This document shows positions 9,043-20,681 of a DNA stretch of 64,000 bases, one piece after another. The notes beneath the pieces are model-generated. The model saw only the letters and a list, made by a program, of their open reading frames with translations. It was not told the DNA's origin and did no database searches. The stretch's first letter is position 1; each line of letters opens with the position of its first letter. Position numbers and translations under genes: made by a program. Origin of the DNA: Saussurea involucrata (Eukaryota; Streptophyta; Magnoliopsida; Asterales; Asteraceae); contig CM066326.1 of assembly GCA_033807775.1 (NCBI GenBank), forward strand, positions 89,876,873 to 89,940,872, read 5' to 3'.

Positions 9043-12000
9043 CTAAGCAAACAATTGAGGGTATCGTTTCTTCATTTCTTCCTCCGACTCTAAAGTCACG
9101 TTACTGCCCCGGTGATGTTTCCATTGTACCTTCAACATAGGCACCTCTTTGCCGTTCCTTAACTTCCGAACCGATCTTTCTAGAATCGCTTCCGGTTCTT
9201 CAACACATTGACTCTTCTCGTCCACCTTGACATCAGTTATCGGAATCACATCTTGTTCTTCGACTAAACACCTCCGAAGATAACATACATGAAACACATT
9301 GTGAATTCCTTCCAATTCAGGCGGAAGATCTAGCTGATAAGCTTGTTGACCAACTCTTTTAGTGATGACAAAAGGTCCTAGAAAACGAGGACTCAGCTTC
9401 CCACGCTTTCCAAAACGAATTACACCTTTCCACGGAGATACTTTTAGCATAACGCGCTCCCCAACTTGGAATTCTACTGGTCTTCTTTTTAAATCCGCAT
9501 AACACTTTTGTCTATCCTGAGCCGCTTTCATGTGTTGTCGGATTTCTTTGATTTTATCAGCCGTTTGTTGCACCATTTCCGGTCCAGCAAACTGTTTCTC
9601 TCCAGCTTCTAGCCAACACACTGGAGTTCTACACTTCCTACCATACAAGGCTTCGAACGGTGCTCTCCCGATACTAGAATGATAACTATTGTTATACGCA
9701 AATTCCACTAATGGCAAGTGCGTATCCCAGTTACCTCCAAAATCTAGTATACATGCTCTAAGCATATCTTCTAATGTCTGAATAGTTCTTTCACTTTGAC
9801 CGTCGGTTTGCGGATGATACGCGGTACTCAAATTCAATTTCGTACCCAACTCCTCTTGAAGTGACCGCCAAAATCTTGACGTAAACCGACTATCACGGTC
9901 TGAAACAATAGACACTGGAATACCATGTCTTTACACCACTTCGTCAATATACAATTTCGCTAACTTTTCTATCGGTGAAGCTTCTTTCATTGCCAAGAAA
10001 TGAGCACTCTTTGTCAACCTGTCAACTATTACCCATATTGTGTCGTTACCTCTTTGTGTCCTTGGTAACTTCGTCACGAAATCCATGGTAATCTTATCCC
10101 ATTTCCATTCCGGAATTTCCAAAGATTGAAAACTTCCGTATGGCTTTTGATGTTCAGCTTTAACTAAAGAACAGGTTCCACACATTTCTACACATCGAGC
10201 CACATCTAACTTCATGGTTGGCCACCAATAATGTAGCTTCAAGTCTCTATACATTTTAGTACTTCCAGGGTGAATGGAATACTTAGATTTGTGAGCATCT
10301 TCCATAATCAACTCTCTATTCCCACCTTTTCTTGGTACCCAAACACGGCCTCGAAACAACTTCACCCCACGACTATCTTCCGTCAGTTGAAACCGTTGTT
10401 TGACCATAACTTCATCTTTTAAGTTTTCTTCCAAAAGAGCTTCCATCTGAGCAGTCTTTATTCGTTCAATCAAACTTGACATCACATCAATTCGAGCATT
10501 TGTTGACTTCAGACAGCCACTATACTCTTTCCTGCTTAAAGCGTCAGCCACTACATTTGCTTTACCAGGATGGTAATGCAATTCACAATCGTAGTCTTTA
10601 AGTAGTTCCAACCACCTTCTCTGTCTCATATTTAATTCCTTCTGATCAAAGACATGCTTTAAACTCTTATGATCAGTATAAAGAGTACACTTCGTACCGT
10701 ACAGATAATGACGCCATAGCTTCAAAGCAAAAACCACCGCTGCTAACTCCAAATCATGGGTAGGATAATTCTTCTCATGCTCTTTCAATTGTCTTGATGC
10801 ATAAGCAATCACTTTGCCTCTTTGCATCAATACACATCCTAGTCCCATCTTTGAAGCATCACTATACACTATAAAATCATCTGTACCTTCAGGCAGAGCT
10901 AAAATAGGAGCTTCACACAACTTTTGTCTTAAGGTCTTGAAAACTGATTCCTGCTTTTCAGTCCAAACAAACTTTACATTTTTACGAGTTAATACAGTCA
11001 AAGCAGAAGCAATCTTTGAGAAATCTTGAATAAATCTCCGATAATACCCGGCCAAACCCAAGAAACTTCTGATTTCAGATGCATTCTTTGGAGTTTCCCA
11101 ATTCATCATTGCTTCTATTTTGGCTGGATCCACTTTCACCCCTTCAGCTGAAATTACATGACCCAGAAATTGTACTTCTTCTAGCCAAAATTCACATTTC
11201 GAGAATTTTGCATACAACTTCTCCTTTCTTAGTACTTCCAAAACTTCCTGAAGATGATACTCGTGATCATTTTCATTCTTTGAATAGACTAGTATGTCAT
11301 CAATAAAGACAATGACAAACTTGTCTAGAAATGACCGACACACTCTATTCATCAGATCCATGAATATAGCTGGAGCGTTAGTCAATCCAAATGGCATCAC
11401 CAGAAATTCATAATGCCCATATCTCGTTCTGAAAGCAGTCTTCGGAATATCTTCATCCCTTACTCGTATTTGATGATACCCCGACCTCAGATCAATCTTA
11501 GAAAAACATCCTGCACCTTGCAATTGATCAAACAAGTCATCAATTCGTGGCAACGGATACTTGTTCTTGATTGTCACCTTATTCAATTCTCGATAATCTA
11601 TGCACATCCTCATACTTCCATCTTTCTTCTTAACAAACAGCACCGGAGCTCCCCAAGGTGAAGAACTCGGTCTGATATAACCTTTGTCTAATAACTCCTG
11701 CAATTGTGACATCATCTCTTTCATTTCTGCCGGTGCTAAACGATACGGCGCACGAGCTATTGGTGCTGCTCCAGGAATTAGATCAATACGGAACTCTACT
11801 TGCCTTTCCAAAGGTAAACCTGGAAGATCATCCGGGAATACATCTGGAAAATCACGTACTACTTTAATGTCTTGTATCTGCTTCTTTTCTGACTTAGCGT
11901 CCAGAACATATGCCAAATATGACAAACATCCTTTTGCTAAACACTTACGTGCCTTTATGACTGAAATCAACTGTACTTCTCCCTTCTGCTTCTCCCCATA

Positions 12001-12275
12001 AATTATTACATCATCTTGATCAACCATCGGAATTCGGATCAACTTCTTAGCACACATTATTTCGGCTTGGTTATCAGACAACCAATCCATTCCCAAAATA
12101 ACATCAAATCCTCCAATTTCCATTAACAACATTCTAATTGGAAATTTTGCATCCTCTATCTGAATCGTACAACCATCTACTCTTTCATCAACCAAGGCTA
12201 GACCCCCATTAGCTATCTCAACTACTAAGGCATCTCCTAAAGTAGCGACAGACATAGAACACTTTGGATACAAAC
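9043..12275 (-). pseudogene. pol: gypsy pol: protease, RT, RNase H, integrase, chromodomain-like tail
   Basis: The minus-strand polyprotein reads, in order: the rest of the protease (DVILGMDWL); reverse transcriptase with RMCIDYRELNKVTIKNKYPL, KIDLRSGYHQI, MPFGLTNAPA and the catalytic FIDDIL; RNase H starting YSDASKMGLGCVL and including YTDHKSLKHV and VADALSRK; integrase zinc finger (HPGSTKMYRDL, CGTCSLVK); and a DDE core with MDFV, then IVSDRDSRFTSRFW and the glutamate region HPQTDGQSERTIQ. It ends in a GPFVI/YQLDLP module and a chromodomain-like tail (VKVQWKHHRGSNVTLESEEE). An in-frame TAA at 9931-9933 lies between the second integrase aspartate region and the SDRD motif region, splitting integrase. 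The protease active-site segment lies upstream in the gag frame across a frameshift near 12245-12275. The role is replication and integration of the element; this copy is probably not autonomous. Confidence 0.92.
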
Positions 12276-13629
12276 GAATAATTTGCACCACAATCAAATA
12301 ACACACGAGCAGGTATAGAGTTTATAAGGAATGTACCAGAGACAACATCCTTGGATCCCTTCGCTTCTTCAACTGTCATATTAAATGCACGTCCTGTTGG
12401 TTTTGGTATAACTGCCTTCTTTCCTTGTTCTCCCTCCTTTTTCAGCTTCGGACAATCCCGTCGAATATGCCCTGGCTGTTTACATTCAAAACATACTGCA
12501 CCCGGTAGTAAACAATTAAATGCAAAGTGCCCCGTCTTTCCACATTTATAACACTCTGGCCCGCTTGTTCGACATGGCCCAAAATGCTTATTCTTACACT
12601 TCGGACACCAGTTGGGTTCCCTTCGTGAATCTGAACGTATATTCTTACCAAACAGCCTGAGTTTCTGAGAAGAATCAGAACGACCTTCCCACTTTCTTTT
12701 ATCTCCAACCTGAGCTTTCTCTTCCCTATCTCTGGCATACATCTCCTCTATTAACTTGGCCTCTTCAATCATTTCCCTGAGCGTTACAGCCTTTGAATTC
12801 CGCACTCGTGACATCATCTCGGCCGGTAACCCTTTCAGATAGGCTTTAACTTTATCTTTTTCAGTAGGAGCCACGTGCCCTACCAAATTCAGTTTCTCCA
12901 TAAATAATTCCGTATATCTTCTCACCGACATGTTACCCTTTTTGAGATTTCTAAACTGTTCTTCTATCCGATCCATCTCATGTTCGTTACAATATTCTTT
13001 CAGTATCTTCTCTTTAAATGATCCACATGTCATAGCATCTAACACAGTTGCTGTCAACGAAGCTGTCAAAACATTCCACCAATTCAAAGCATTACCTCTT
13101 AACATCTGAGAAGCAAATCTGACTTTTGATCCTTCCTGACATTCACAGACTCGGAAAGCTTGCTCTATCTCCCGCATCCAATTCATACACGCAACTGGGC
13201 TGTCTTCCCCTTTAAATTCAGGCGGCTTGCAGCTTAGAAATGTTTTGTAAGAACAAATTTTGTCTACCCTTCGTTCCGCCTCTATTACTGGATTACCTAT
13301 CGGATTTATCACTCCAGTATCAATCACTTGACGTCTTGGTTCTATATTCCTATCATTGAACAACTTGTAAACATTTCTGTTTGTCTTTCCATGGAGGCGT
13401 TCATTAAATCAGCTTGTCTTTCTACCGAAGCATTCATCATTCTTGACACGTTCTCCATTATTCTTGCCTCCATATTAGAATCTGTTGTCTGACTAACATT
13501 GCTAGTACCCACCCTCGGAGCTGAAGTATGCATACCTCCCAAAGAAAGAAAATCTCTTGGTGCATTATGCATGTTACTCACTTCTGCCTCCTCAGTTCCA
13601 ACTCTTTCTCTAGGTGGCGTATTCACCAT
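12218..13629 (-). pseudogene. gag: gypsy gag (capsid/nucleocapsid) with start of protease
   Basis: I place the start at the ATG at 13629 (MVNTPPRERVG), downstream of the leader. The N-terminal segment ends in a frameshift near 13361, where one base appears to be missing between RQTEMFT and FNDRNIEPR. The rest holds the retrotransposon gag domain (CMNWMREIEQAF, LRGNALNWW), a basic linker, and two CCHC knuckles, CYKCGKTGHFAFNC and CFECKQPGHIRRDC. The C-terminus enters the protease with LFDCGANYSF. The usual D-S/T-G triad is D-C-G here, which may be a mutation or a family variant. The protease continues in another frame. It would form the particle and package RNA. Confidence 0.88.
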
Positions 13630-13962
13630 TGCTCTGATCAAACGCAAATAACCATATAAATGGTTAAGCAGAATTCTAACATACTAAACGTACTTTATCA
13701 CTAATTAGCCCTTGCAACAATTGAGAAACAAGCATGCTTATGTAACAATATATCCATAATAACAGTAGCTAATTGAAATTGCGAACATATCATACATGAG
13801 AATTCTCGTCCCCATCGTTACAATACTAAATTAGTGTATTTCCGTCCACTCTAAGACTACCCGGTCTTAGCAATTTTACCCATCTCTCGTAGATCATAAC
13901 TTAATTTCATCACAGCTTAAGTCCAGGCATATCAAATTCATACCTAGTTCGCTTAAAATAAA
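13630..13962 (-). other. gypsy 5' leader (untranslated)
   Basis: Between the primer-binding site and the gag ATG there is AT-rich non-coding sequence on the minus strand. No separate feature is seen. Confidence 0.6.
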
Positions 13963-13974
13963 GCTCTGATACCA
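13963..13974 (-). promoter_or_regulatory. Primer-binding site (initiator tRNA-Met type)
   Basis: Minus strand TGGTATCAGAGC, three bases inside the 5' LTR. It matches the complement of the 3' end of plant initiator tRNA-Met, used to prime first-strand synthesis. Confidence 0.9.
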
Positions 13975-13977
13975 TAC

Positions 13978-15864
13978 TGTAACACCCTAAAATTCAGGGC
14001 CAATTTAAACCTCAAAATACACAAGATATGATCATCAAAATATCAGACTTTTATAAACCAAAGGATCAAAAGTAAGTTTCTATATACATAAGATCATCTA
14101 ACTTAAATAATCTGATCAATCTAATTATACATCACAATAAGATCAACTAGATTATCTAAGGCTTGTCCCAAAAGTCATCAAAATATCCTGATCCTTTGAT
14201 ATCGCCAAGTCTGATTGTTCTTCAACTGTCATCTCACTTCCCCACTATTTCCCAGAGCCTGTACCTGGTAAGACAATTTAATTTGAAACATTAGGCTTTC
14301 GCCTAGTGAGATTATCCAAATCAAATTAAAATTAATCAACAAAATATTAACAGATATATCAAACCTGTTAACGGCCATTTTACCATACCAAGCTCTTATC
14401 AACCAAAGGAATCCACCTATTCCTTACTTATGACTAATTCATCTAGTCGTCATATTATCAACGAGAATTACTATAAATCCCACCGGACTTATAAATAACT
14501 CTAACTCCCAGAAATTACAGTTTCCAAACCTGCTTCTTTCTGAATTAGGATGTCAAATCCTCAACAATAAAGATATCTCATCTTTTGCTTGAAATGGGAA
14601 TTACAACTCTAAGTCTGCCATTCCTCATTTCGTTTCCTCCCCATCTTGAATCACTGGTCTCAAATGAGATTTCCTTCTTATCGCGATCAACAACCACCAG
14701 AGACCCTCACAGATGATTCAAGATTCACTCCAACAACTAGAAATACATCCTAACGGTCCCCTGGCTAGTAAACGGTTCTCATTATACCGCACTCTATGCC
14801 CACTAGACCAGATGCATATTTCTAGCCAACGCCACACAATAATTGTGTATCATCACTCTTTCTATTGTATACTAAAGTTATACAATACAACATATATTCT
14901 ATATCTCTATGTACAGAATATTAATTTCAACGATTATCCCTACTTTGCCATTTAGCATCGGGGATTAACATCTCAACATTTAACTACAGCTCCGGACTCA
15001 TAAATAAGTCCTTACAATTTAACATATCATGGTTTTTACATCACCAACAGAGTTATAAACATATAACAAATAACATATACATATCAGATTGCATGTCACA
15101 TAACAGCCTCAAAATACTACTGAAAGTCAAAACTTTTCGCAAGCTACTGTAGCGAAAAGCTACACTTTTCGCAAGCCAAAGCTGCGAAAAGTTCACTTCT
15201 CGCAACCCACTATTGCGAAAACTCTACTTTTCGCAACCCTCTATTACGAAAAAGTCCAGAATTCGCAACCCTTGGTTGCGAAAACTTCACTTTTCGCAAT
15301 ACACTGTTGCGCAAAGCATTGTTCATCGTCACTTCCATTTCGATTCAGTTCTTCCTTTGACTCATTAAGCTTACCAATTCTTAATCAAATCATACCACTG
15401 ATATCATATACAAGTATAGCATATCTATAACACTTTTAATTGCTTAATTTTAACAAGAATGAATAACTCACCTGGGTATTCTTGAACACAGTAAACTTCC
15501 AATTCAATGGCTTAATCAACAGCTTAATCAAATCACAAATCCAAATCAACAACTTTCTTTCTTCTTCTCCTTTTTAAAATCTTTCTCTCTGTCTCGTTCT
15601 ATCTCTCTCTCGATATTCCTCTGTTTGATTTTCTTCTTTTCTTTTTAGAATACTAAACAAAGGAAATCAGTATTATCAAACACTGATTCCTCCTAATGTG
15701 ACACCTCACAGAAAAGCATGAGTCATTAACTCAATTTTCCAATATAACCCCAAACCCTCAAAAATAACAATTCAACCCTCCAAGTTAATTTTCTCATAAC
15801 TAAATTGTACCAAAAATACAATTTATATCTTATTAATTTACAATGGAAATTTCGGGATGTTACA
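13978..15864 (-). repeat. 5' LTR of the gypsy element
   Basis: It has the same terminal TGTAACA/TGTTACA as the copy at 7114-9001 and is nearly identical over its length. It is the promoter-bearing copy for the minus-strand element. A hairpin array (TTTTCGCAA...TTGCGAAAA) lies at about 15130-15315. An 80-codon open frame repeated in both LTRs has no recognisable homology. Confidence 0.93.
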
Positions 15865-15945
15865 TCAGTCCCGTCCCGTCCCATCCAGTTCAGTCCCGTC
15901 CAGTTCCATCCCGTCCCATCTAGTATGCGTACCAAACGCTACCTA

Positions 15946-16584
15946 AGAGTACCATAAATTAAATAATTAACTATAAGAGTATGAATTTTAAATATAAAAT
16001 ATTTTTTATGTAGTGTATATGATATATATTAAAATATATATATCCAAAAAAATTCAAGATTGGGCTCATTTCGAACGTATCGAAGAGACGATTATAATGG
16101 TGTAACTTATTAAAATTAAAACGTATTTTTTAACGTGTTTTAGTTAATAAACGATTATATGTGTTAAATGTAAAATTAAAATAATGAAACTAAAAGGTAT
16201 AAAGTAAATTTAGTAAATAAGTATAAGGGGTGAAAGTGTAAAATTTCAATTTAAAATCATAAATTTGGACGAAACGCGGGTGAACAGTGGTCAAACGCGG
16301 GTGAACAGTGTTCAAATTTTCAAAAATGGTCCCTGGAATTTTTCAAAAATGGTCCCTTGCAATTGAAAAGTCACAAAAAGTATCCCATCGCGGGATGAGC
16401 CCGAGATCGCGGGATTCCATTTTTCAAAAATGGTCCCTGCAAGTTTAAAAAAGTGTCAGAAATGGTCCCTGTCCCGCGATCGCGGGCTCCAATCGCGGAA
16501 AAAAGGGTATTTTTGCAAAGTGGGAGAGATTTTGGGCATTTTGGTAACACTTGGTTTGACTTAGGGTATTTTAATTAATTTCCC
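15946..16584. repeat. Right arm of foldback element 2
   Basis: It is the reverse complement of the arms at about 5225-5660 and 6476-6870 (for example TCGTCTCTTCGATACGTTCG and its complement), followed by the outer inverted repeat with CCCGCGATCGCGGG. It contains no gene. Confidence 0.65.
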
Positions 16585-17139
16585 TTTTACATTCTCTCTC
16601 ATCCTTTTTCTATTTTAGCAAGGTTTTAAAAAACGCATTATGGCGGCGTTATGGCGCGCCATAACGTCGAGGTGTGGCCTTGCCGCCACGTTAAAGCTTG
16701 TGGCGCGACTCTGAGGCGTGGCTTGCAGTATGACGGGTTATGGCGCGTTATGACGTGTTTGGGTGGGTTACGCCGGGTTATAAGGCGTGTTTGAGGCGTG
16801 AATGAGTTTTTTTTTTGTTTTTTTGTTTTACTTTTATATATATAATCTATGGCTTATCAAATTAAATATTAATGATTATAATTATTCACTAAAAGCGGGA
16901 ATTCATTAACCACAAGTTGAAGGTGAGGAAAATTTGTATATGATATTAGAATTTTAGATTGGAGATGTATAAATTATGAAACCATTAGTAAAACATTTTT
17001 TTGTTATGATCTATTAATATCATTTTTTAAGCTTTGTATATATGATATAAAATTATCAATACATGGTTCTTCTTTTGCTTATAGTTTTATATGAATTTAA
17101 TTTTTTTAACCATTGTTGTTCATGACAGTGACACAAACA

Positions 17140-17141
<2 letters not shown>

Positions 17142-17205
<64 letters not shown>
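17142..17205. repeat. (TA)n microsatellite
   Basis: Thirty-two or so uninterrupted TA units directly abut the Helitron 3' terminus at 17206. Confidence 0.95.
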
Positions 17206-17206
<1 letters not shown>

Positions 17207-18771
17207 TAGTAGTGTGCCCGTGCAATGCACCGGGTGAGCAAGGTGTGATACTTTTATCGTAAATGAAATATGAAAAGCTCTCGAGAGTGTATCTCAATTG
17301 GCAACGGGGTTGAGCGATTTTGCTGAAATACACATGTTCAAGTTCGAATGAGAGACGGGCTTGAATCCCTCATTTGTCGCTAAGTCAACTCTGAAATGCT
17401 TCATCACATGTGGTTCCTAGGGGTGGGTGGGATCCAAATGGGCCATTATAATTTTTTCTAAGTCAAGAATAAAAATCTAGAACAACCATTTATTGGAAAA
17501 ACTGGAAACTTATGCCCCTCGGTTATTGCTTTATTTTATTCTCCGCCTCTCGATTATGTATTTATGGTTTTGTATGGTTTTCAATCTTACCAACATAACG
17601 GAGGGAGTCTACAAACTTTTTCAAAATCGGTTACAATTGTTCCAATTATAAGATACCTTTCAGTTCTTCAAGATCAAAAATCGAACAGATGAAGAACTGA
17701 AAGGTAGAAAACCCAAGTCTAACAAAAAATAAATTGAAATCTAGAACAAAAAATGTTCGTATGTCTAACAAAAATCAAGCAGATAAACGAACAAAATCCA
17801 TTACTCACAAACCCTAACAAAAAATAAAAAATTGTTCGTGAAATCGACCGGATGAAAAAGGTATTTTAACTAAATCCAACATTAGGGAAGGACTACATGG
17901 AAAGCATAGAGAAATCAAATGACAAGGAGTTCACCTGAATGCTACCGAGTTTTTCCCACAACCTTTTGTTTTGAAGAATGTCTTAGGAGATGAAGTTGCA
18001 AACCTGAATCGGGATCATAATGTGATGTTTAGCTGCAAAATTGTCATCGACATAAAAAACAAAACAAAATCAAATAAAAGAGTTAGGGTTTTCGTACTGA
18101 ATCAACAACATTATGAATGATAAGACAACATGTGATCACCGGTAGAGCTTGCAGTTTATGCTTGATAAAAAGACTTTCATCCTGTTTGACAACATGTGGG
18201 TTTATCTTTTCTAGAATCTAAAAATCAAAAAGTTTGAATAACCCAAAAATCGACCTCTGAGTTCATCTTGTAGCAACAAAAATATCAAATTCCACTATGA
18301 AACTATATTGATATATAGGATGAAAAACACACAAAATAGAAGACAAATTGATGAAACCCTAAAGCTGAGAGTGAAATTGAGACAAAGGAGTACCTGGGAT
18401 TCTTGAAGCAGCGAACACACGGAAATTGATTTGTAAAACCCACCCGCTTGATTGTTTATATGCTGCGTTTTTTGAGCCAAGGAGCATGTAGAATAAGCAT
18501 GGTCATAACTCATAAGGTACTATCGATATTGCTGGAGGTAAGGTAATAAACGTACTATAGAAAGCATGGGCTGGATGGGCCGTACAAGGGATGGAGCCAT
18601 GGAGCATTGGCTTGAGTTTTTTCAAATTTACTGCTATCAATGAATTGTACCTAATGCATTAAAATTTGTAATTAAGAGTTTTTTCAAATTTATGTTTTAA
18701 AAGCTTGTACAATATGCTTAAGGAGTTGTCTTTAAGACATTTTGCTTAAATGCTTATATATGTAGTATAGA
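17206..18771 (-). mobile_element. Non-autonomous Helitron H1
   Basis: On the minus strand the 5' end is TCTATACTACATATATAAGC, starting at 18771. The 3' end has a GC hairpin (CCCGGTGCATTGCACGGG), a short spacer and CTAG at 17206. The host bases are A before and T after, as expected for Helitrons, which leave no duplication. The 5' subterminal sequence (AGCAT, CTTAAAGACA, ACAAG) is shared with the Helitrons at 28308 and 35277. No helicase is encoded and no captured exon was recognised. Confidence 0.8.
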
Positions 18772-18875
18772 TTTGTCGCCTTAGGCAACGCCTTGAAAAA
18801 CGTTATAGCCTCGCCGTAACTCGTAAGACTTGAGGCTTGACCTCGCCGCCACGTCTCACACAATTTAGAACCCTG

Positions 18876-18956
18876 ATTTTAGTATACAAGATAGTATAGC
18901 TGTTGGAGCAAAAATTTGTTAAAATCTTTTTTTTAGCATAGCTGTTGGAGATGCTC
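18876..18956. mobile_element. Right end of the split MITE
   Basis: AGCTGTTGGAGCAAAA, then AGCTGTTGGAGATGCTC, matches the right half of the family at 19119. It completes the MITE whose left half is at 4640. Confidence 0.55.
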
Positions 18957-19118
18957 ATAGTATTATTGTCGACTCAATAAAGTAAAAATATTTGTAAAAA
19001 CTCTAATATAATATACTGAATTGTTCATTTATGATAATATAAATATTTTAGAAAGAACATAAAATAAATTTTATACATAATTAAATAAAAGAGTTGACCA
19101 TTAATTAGATTGTTCTTA

Positions 19119-19482
19119 GAGCATCTCTAACAGCTTCCCCAAAATTTTTCTAAAATGGAGAAACAAAAGTCAAAATCCCCAAAAAAATTACATCCATCTC
19201 CAACAGATTTCTCATTTTAGAGAATTCAACATTAAATATATTATTAAAATATTCAAAACATTATTACCTCCAACAAATTTTTAAAAGGAAAATAATAAAA
19301 TATTGTTTCTCTCTCTTGATAATGATTTTTGGGGTAATCTCCATATTTGGAGAAAATGACATTCTCTCTCCAACTTTCTCCAAAATGGGGATGGTTTTGG
19401 GGAAGCTGTTGGAGCTGATTTTAAGACCAAAATCCCCATATTCCCCATTTTCTTCAAAATGGGAAAGCTGTTGGAGATGCTC
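19119..19482. mobile_element. PIF/Harbinger-like MITE, TSD TTA (GAGCATCTCCAACAGC family)
   Basis: The termini GAGCATCTCTAACAGCTTCC and (inverted) GAGCATCTCCAACAGCTTTCC are flanked by TTA on each side (19116-19118, 19483-19485). The 364 bp carry no coding sequence. Remnants of the family occur at 1385, 2374, 4640, 20209, 21728, 34437 and 36215. Confidence 0.85.
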
Positions 19483-19618
19483 TTAACTAATAATAATTAT
19501 TTTAAAAAAAAGATTACAAACCAGCTCAAATATACTAGCTTCAACCCCCTCAAAAAAAACCCAAGAGAGTTGTAAAATAACTTACAATTTGAGCATTCAA
19601 AATTGTAAGAGCATCTCC

Positions 19619-19969
19619 AACAGTTTCCCCATAATTTCTCCAAAATAGAGAACTAAAAGCCAAAATCCCTAAAAAAATTACATTCATCTCCAACAGCTTC
19701 CCCATTTTGGAGAATCCAACATTAATTAAAATATTAGAATATTCCATTAATCTATTAAAATATTATTTTTCTCTCTACATATTTATTTTCAAAGTTTCCT
19801 ATTGGTCCTCTCACTTGGTAATCATTTTTTGAGTGATCAATATATTTGAAGAAAAAAACCTTCTATCTCCAACTTTCTCTATTTTGGGGAAGCAGTTGGA
19901 GCAAAATATTAGCTCACAATCCTCATTTTCTTCATTTTTCCCATTTTGGGGAAGCTGTTGGAGATGCTC
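19619..19969. mobile_element. PIF/Harbinger-like MITE, TSD TAA (same family)
   Basis: The termini GAGCATCTCCAACAGTTTCC and (inverted) GAGCATCTCCAACAGCTTCC are flanked by TAA (19616-19618, 19970-19972). It lies 136 bp from its relative in the same orientation. Confidence 0.85.
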
Positions 19970-20029
19970 TAAGATTCCATATTAACTGAGAAGTAAAAGT
20001 AAAAGTAAAATTGTTTTATAATGGACTCG

Positions 20030-20360
20030 ATACTTTTTTACCATACGTGTTTTAAAATCGAGAGTTCAAATATGGGTAATGTAGACAATATCTGGTACGG
20101 TTGGTTATAAATGTTATGAATGGTATCAGAATCAGGAGCGATGATGTTTGGGCTCCCAAGGGTATCAGAAGAGGTATAGAGAACAAAATCCCAATTTTTT
20201 CTATTTTAGCAAAGCTATTGGAGATGTTCTAAGACCCCACATCCGTGAGGGAGGGGAACTAAGGTTACTTATATGAGAGTTGATACATTGTTTTAAAACC
20301 GTGACTCAATGTCTTGACAAAGCAGACAATATCTAGTACAATTCGTCTGTGATGTTACAA
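20030..20360 (+). mobile_element. Degenerate TRIM-like miniature LTR element
   Basis: Two similar blocks, each with GTTTTAAAA(C/T)CG, a GACAATATCT(G/A)GTAC motif and a TTATAAATG/TGTTACAA end, flank a short interior that starts TGGTATCAGA (20119-20128, primer-binding-site like) and includes GGGCTCCCAAGG. AGACCCCACATCCG opens the second block. This resembles plant TRIM elements. A MITE fragment end lies between the blocks. The element is old, and limits are approximate. Confidence 0.45.
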
Positions 20361-20681
20361 AAACTGCTATTGTCCTATACGACATAACCAATGTTAATTA
20401 TTTAATCAGCAAAATTTATGACAATTTGAATTTTGTTTTCTTCATACGAGGTGTTTGGTCAATTAATTTGATTCATCTACATCTAATAACTCTTTGTAAC
20501 ATCTTAAAACCAGTATGCGAATAACTCAATTTGAAGCCATCATGTGTTTTTTTCTTGTATTAAAAAAATGTGTTTCGAAAAACATAAGTGTGTTAGATTA
20601 TAATCCCATCCGTTGATCGGGTGAAAAAAAATGTTTATCAACATATACAAGTTAAAATATATAAATTACAAGTAAGTGTTA

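Larger units (their letters stand above)
7114..15864 (-). mobile_element. Nearly intact Ty3/gypsy retrotransposon (chromovirus, Tekay/Del-like)
   Basis: Two near-identical LTRs of 1888 and 1887 bp, each TGTAACA...TGTTACA, flank a minus-strand gag-pol. The flanking 5-bp target duplication TCAGT is exact (7109-7113 and 15865-15869). The primer-binding site is 13963-13974 and the polypurine tract is beside the left LTR. The order gag, protease, RT, RNase H, integrase and a C-terminal chromodomain-like tail marks a gypsy chromovirus; the Tekay/Del assignment is from general resemblance. Coding lesions are few: a frameshift in the gag N-terminus, one at the gag/pol junction and one in-frame stop in integrase. 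Nearly identical LTRs and an exact TSD indicate a recent insertion. Confidence 0.93.
4925..16584. mobile_element. Foldback / Pack-MULE-like element 2 (dimeric), split by a gypsy element
   Basis: The ends are inverted: GAAATTAATTAAAATACCC at the left and its reverse complement before TTTCCC at 16584. Roughly 300 bp of matching inner sequence includes CCCGCGATCGCGGG and GTTCACCCGCGTTT. Without the inserted gypsy element (7114-15864 plus one TSD) it is about 2.9 kb. The interior is two palindromic units: arm, MATH fragment, reversed arm (to about 6476), then arm, MATH fragment, reversed arm. A short MITE (5896-6215) sits in the first unit and part of the same MITE in the second. I could not define a target duplication. 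No transposase is encoded. Confidence 0.65.
16619..18875. mobile_element. hAT-like non-autonomous element containing a Helitron
   Basis: The left end CAAGGTTTTAAAAAACGC and right end (reverse complement CAGGGTTCTAAATTGTG) resemble hAT termini. GC-rich subterminal repeats (ATGGCGGCG, GGCGCG, CGCCGCCACG) lie at both ends. The flanks TATTTTAG (16611-16618) and ATTTTAGT (18876-18883) agree as an 8-bp duplication with one mismatch or one-base offset. Removing the inner Helitron leaves about 0.7 kb with no coding capacity. Confidence 0.6.

Noticed and set aside
10814..12001. Several plus-strand ORFs of 70-105 codons
   Set aside because: They are antisense shadows of the gypsy pol on the minus strand.
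13963..13974. tRNA fragment
   Set aside because: It is the 12-base primer-binding site next to an LTR, not a tRNA gene; no cloverleaf around it.
17106..17333. Minus-strand ORF with long IYIYIY tract
   Set aside because: Translation of a (TA)n microsatellite crossing a Helitron border.
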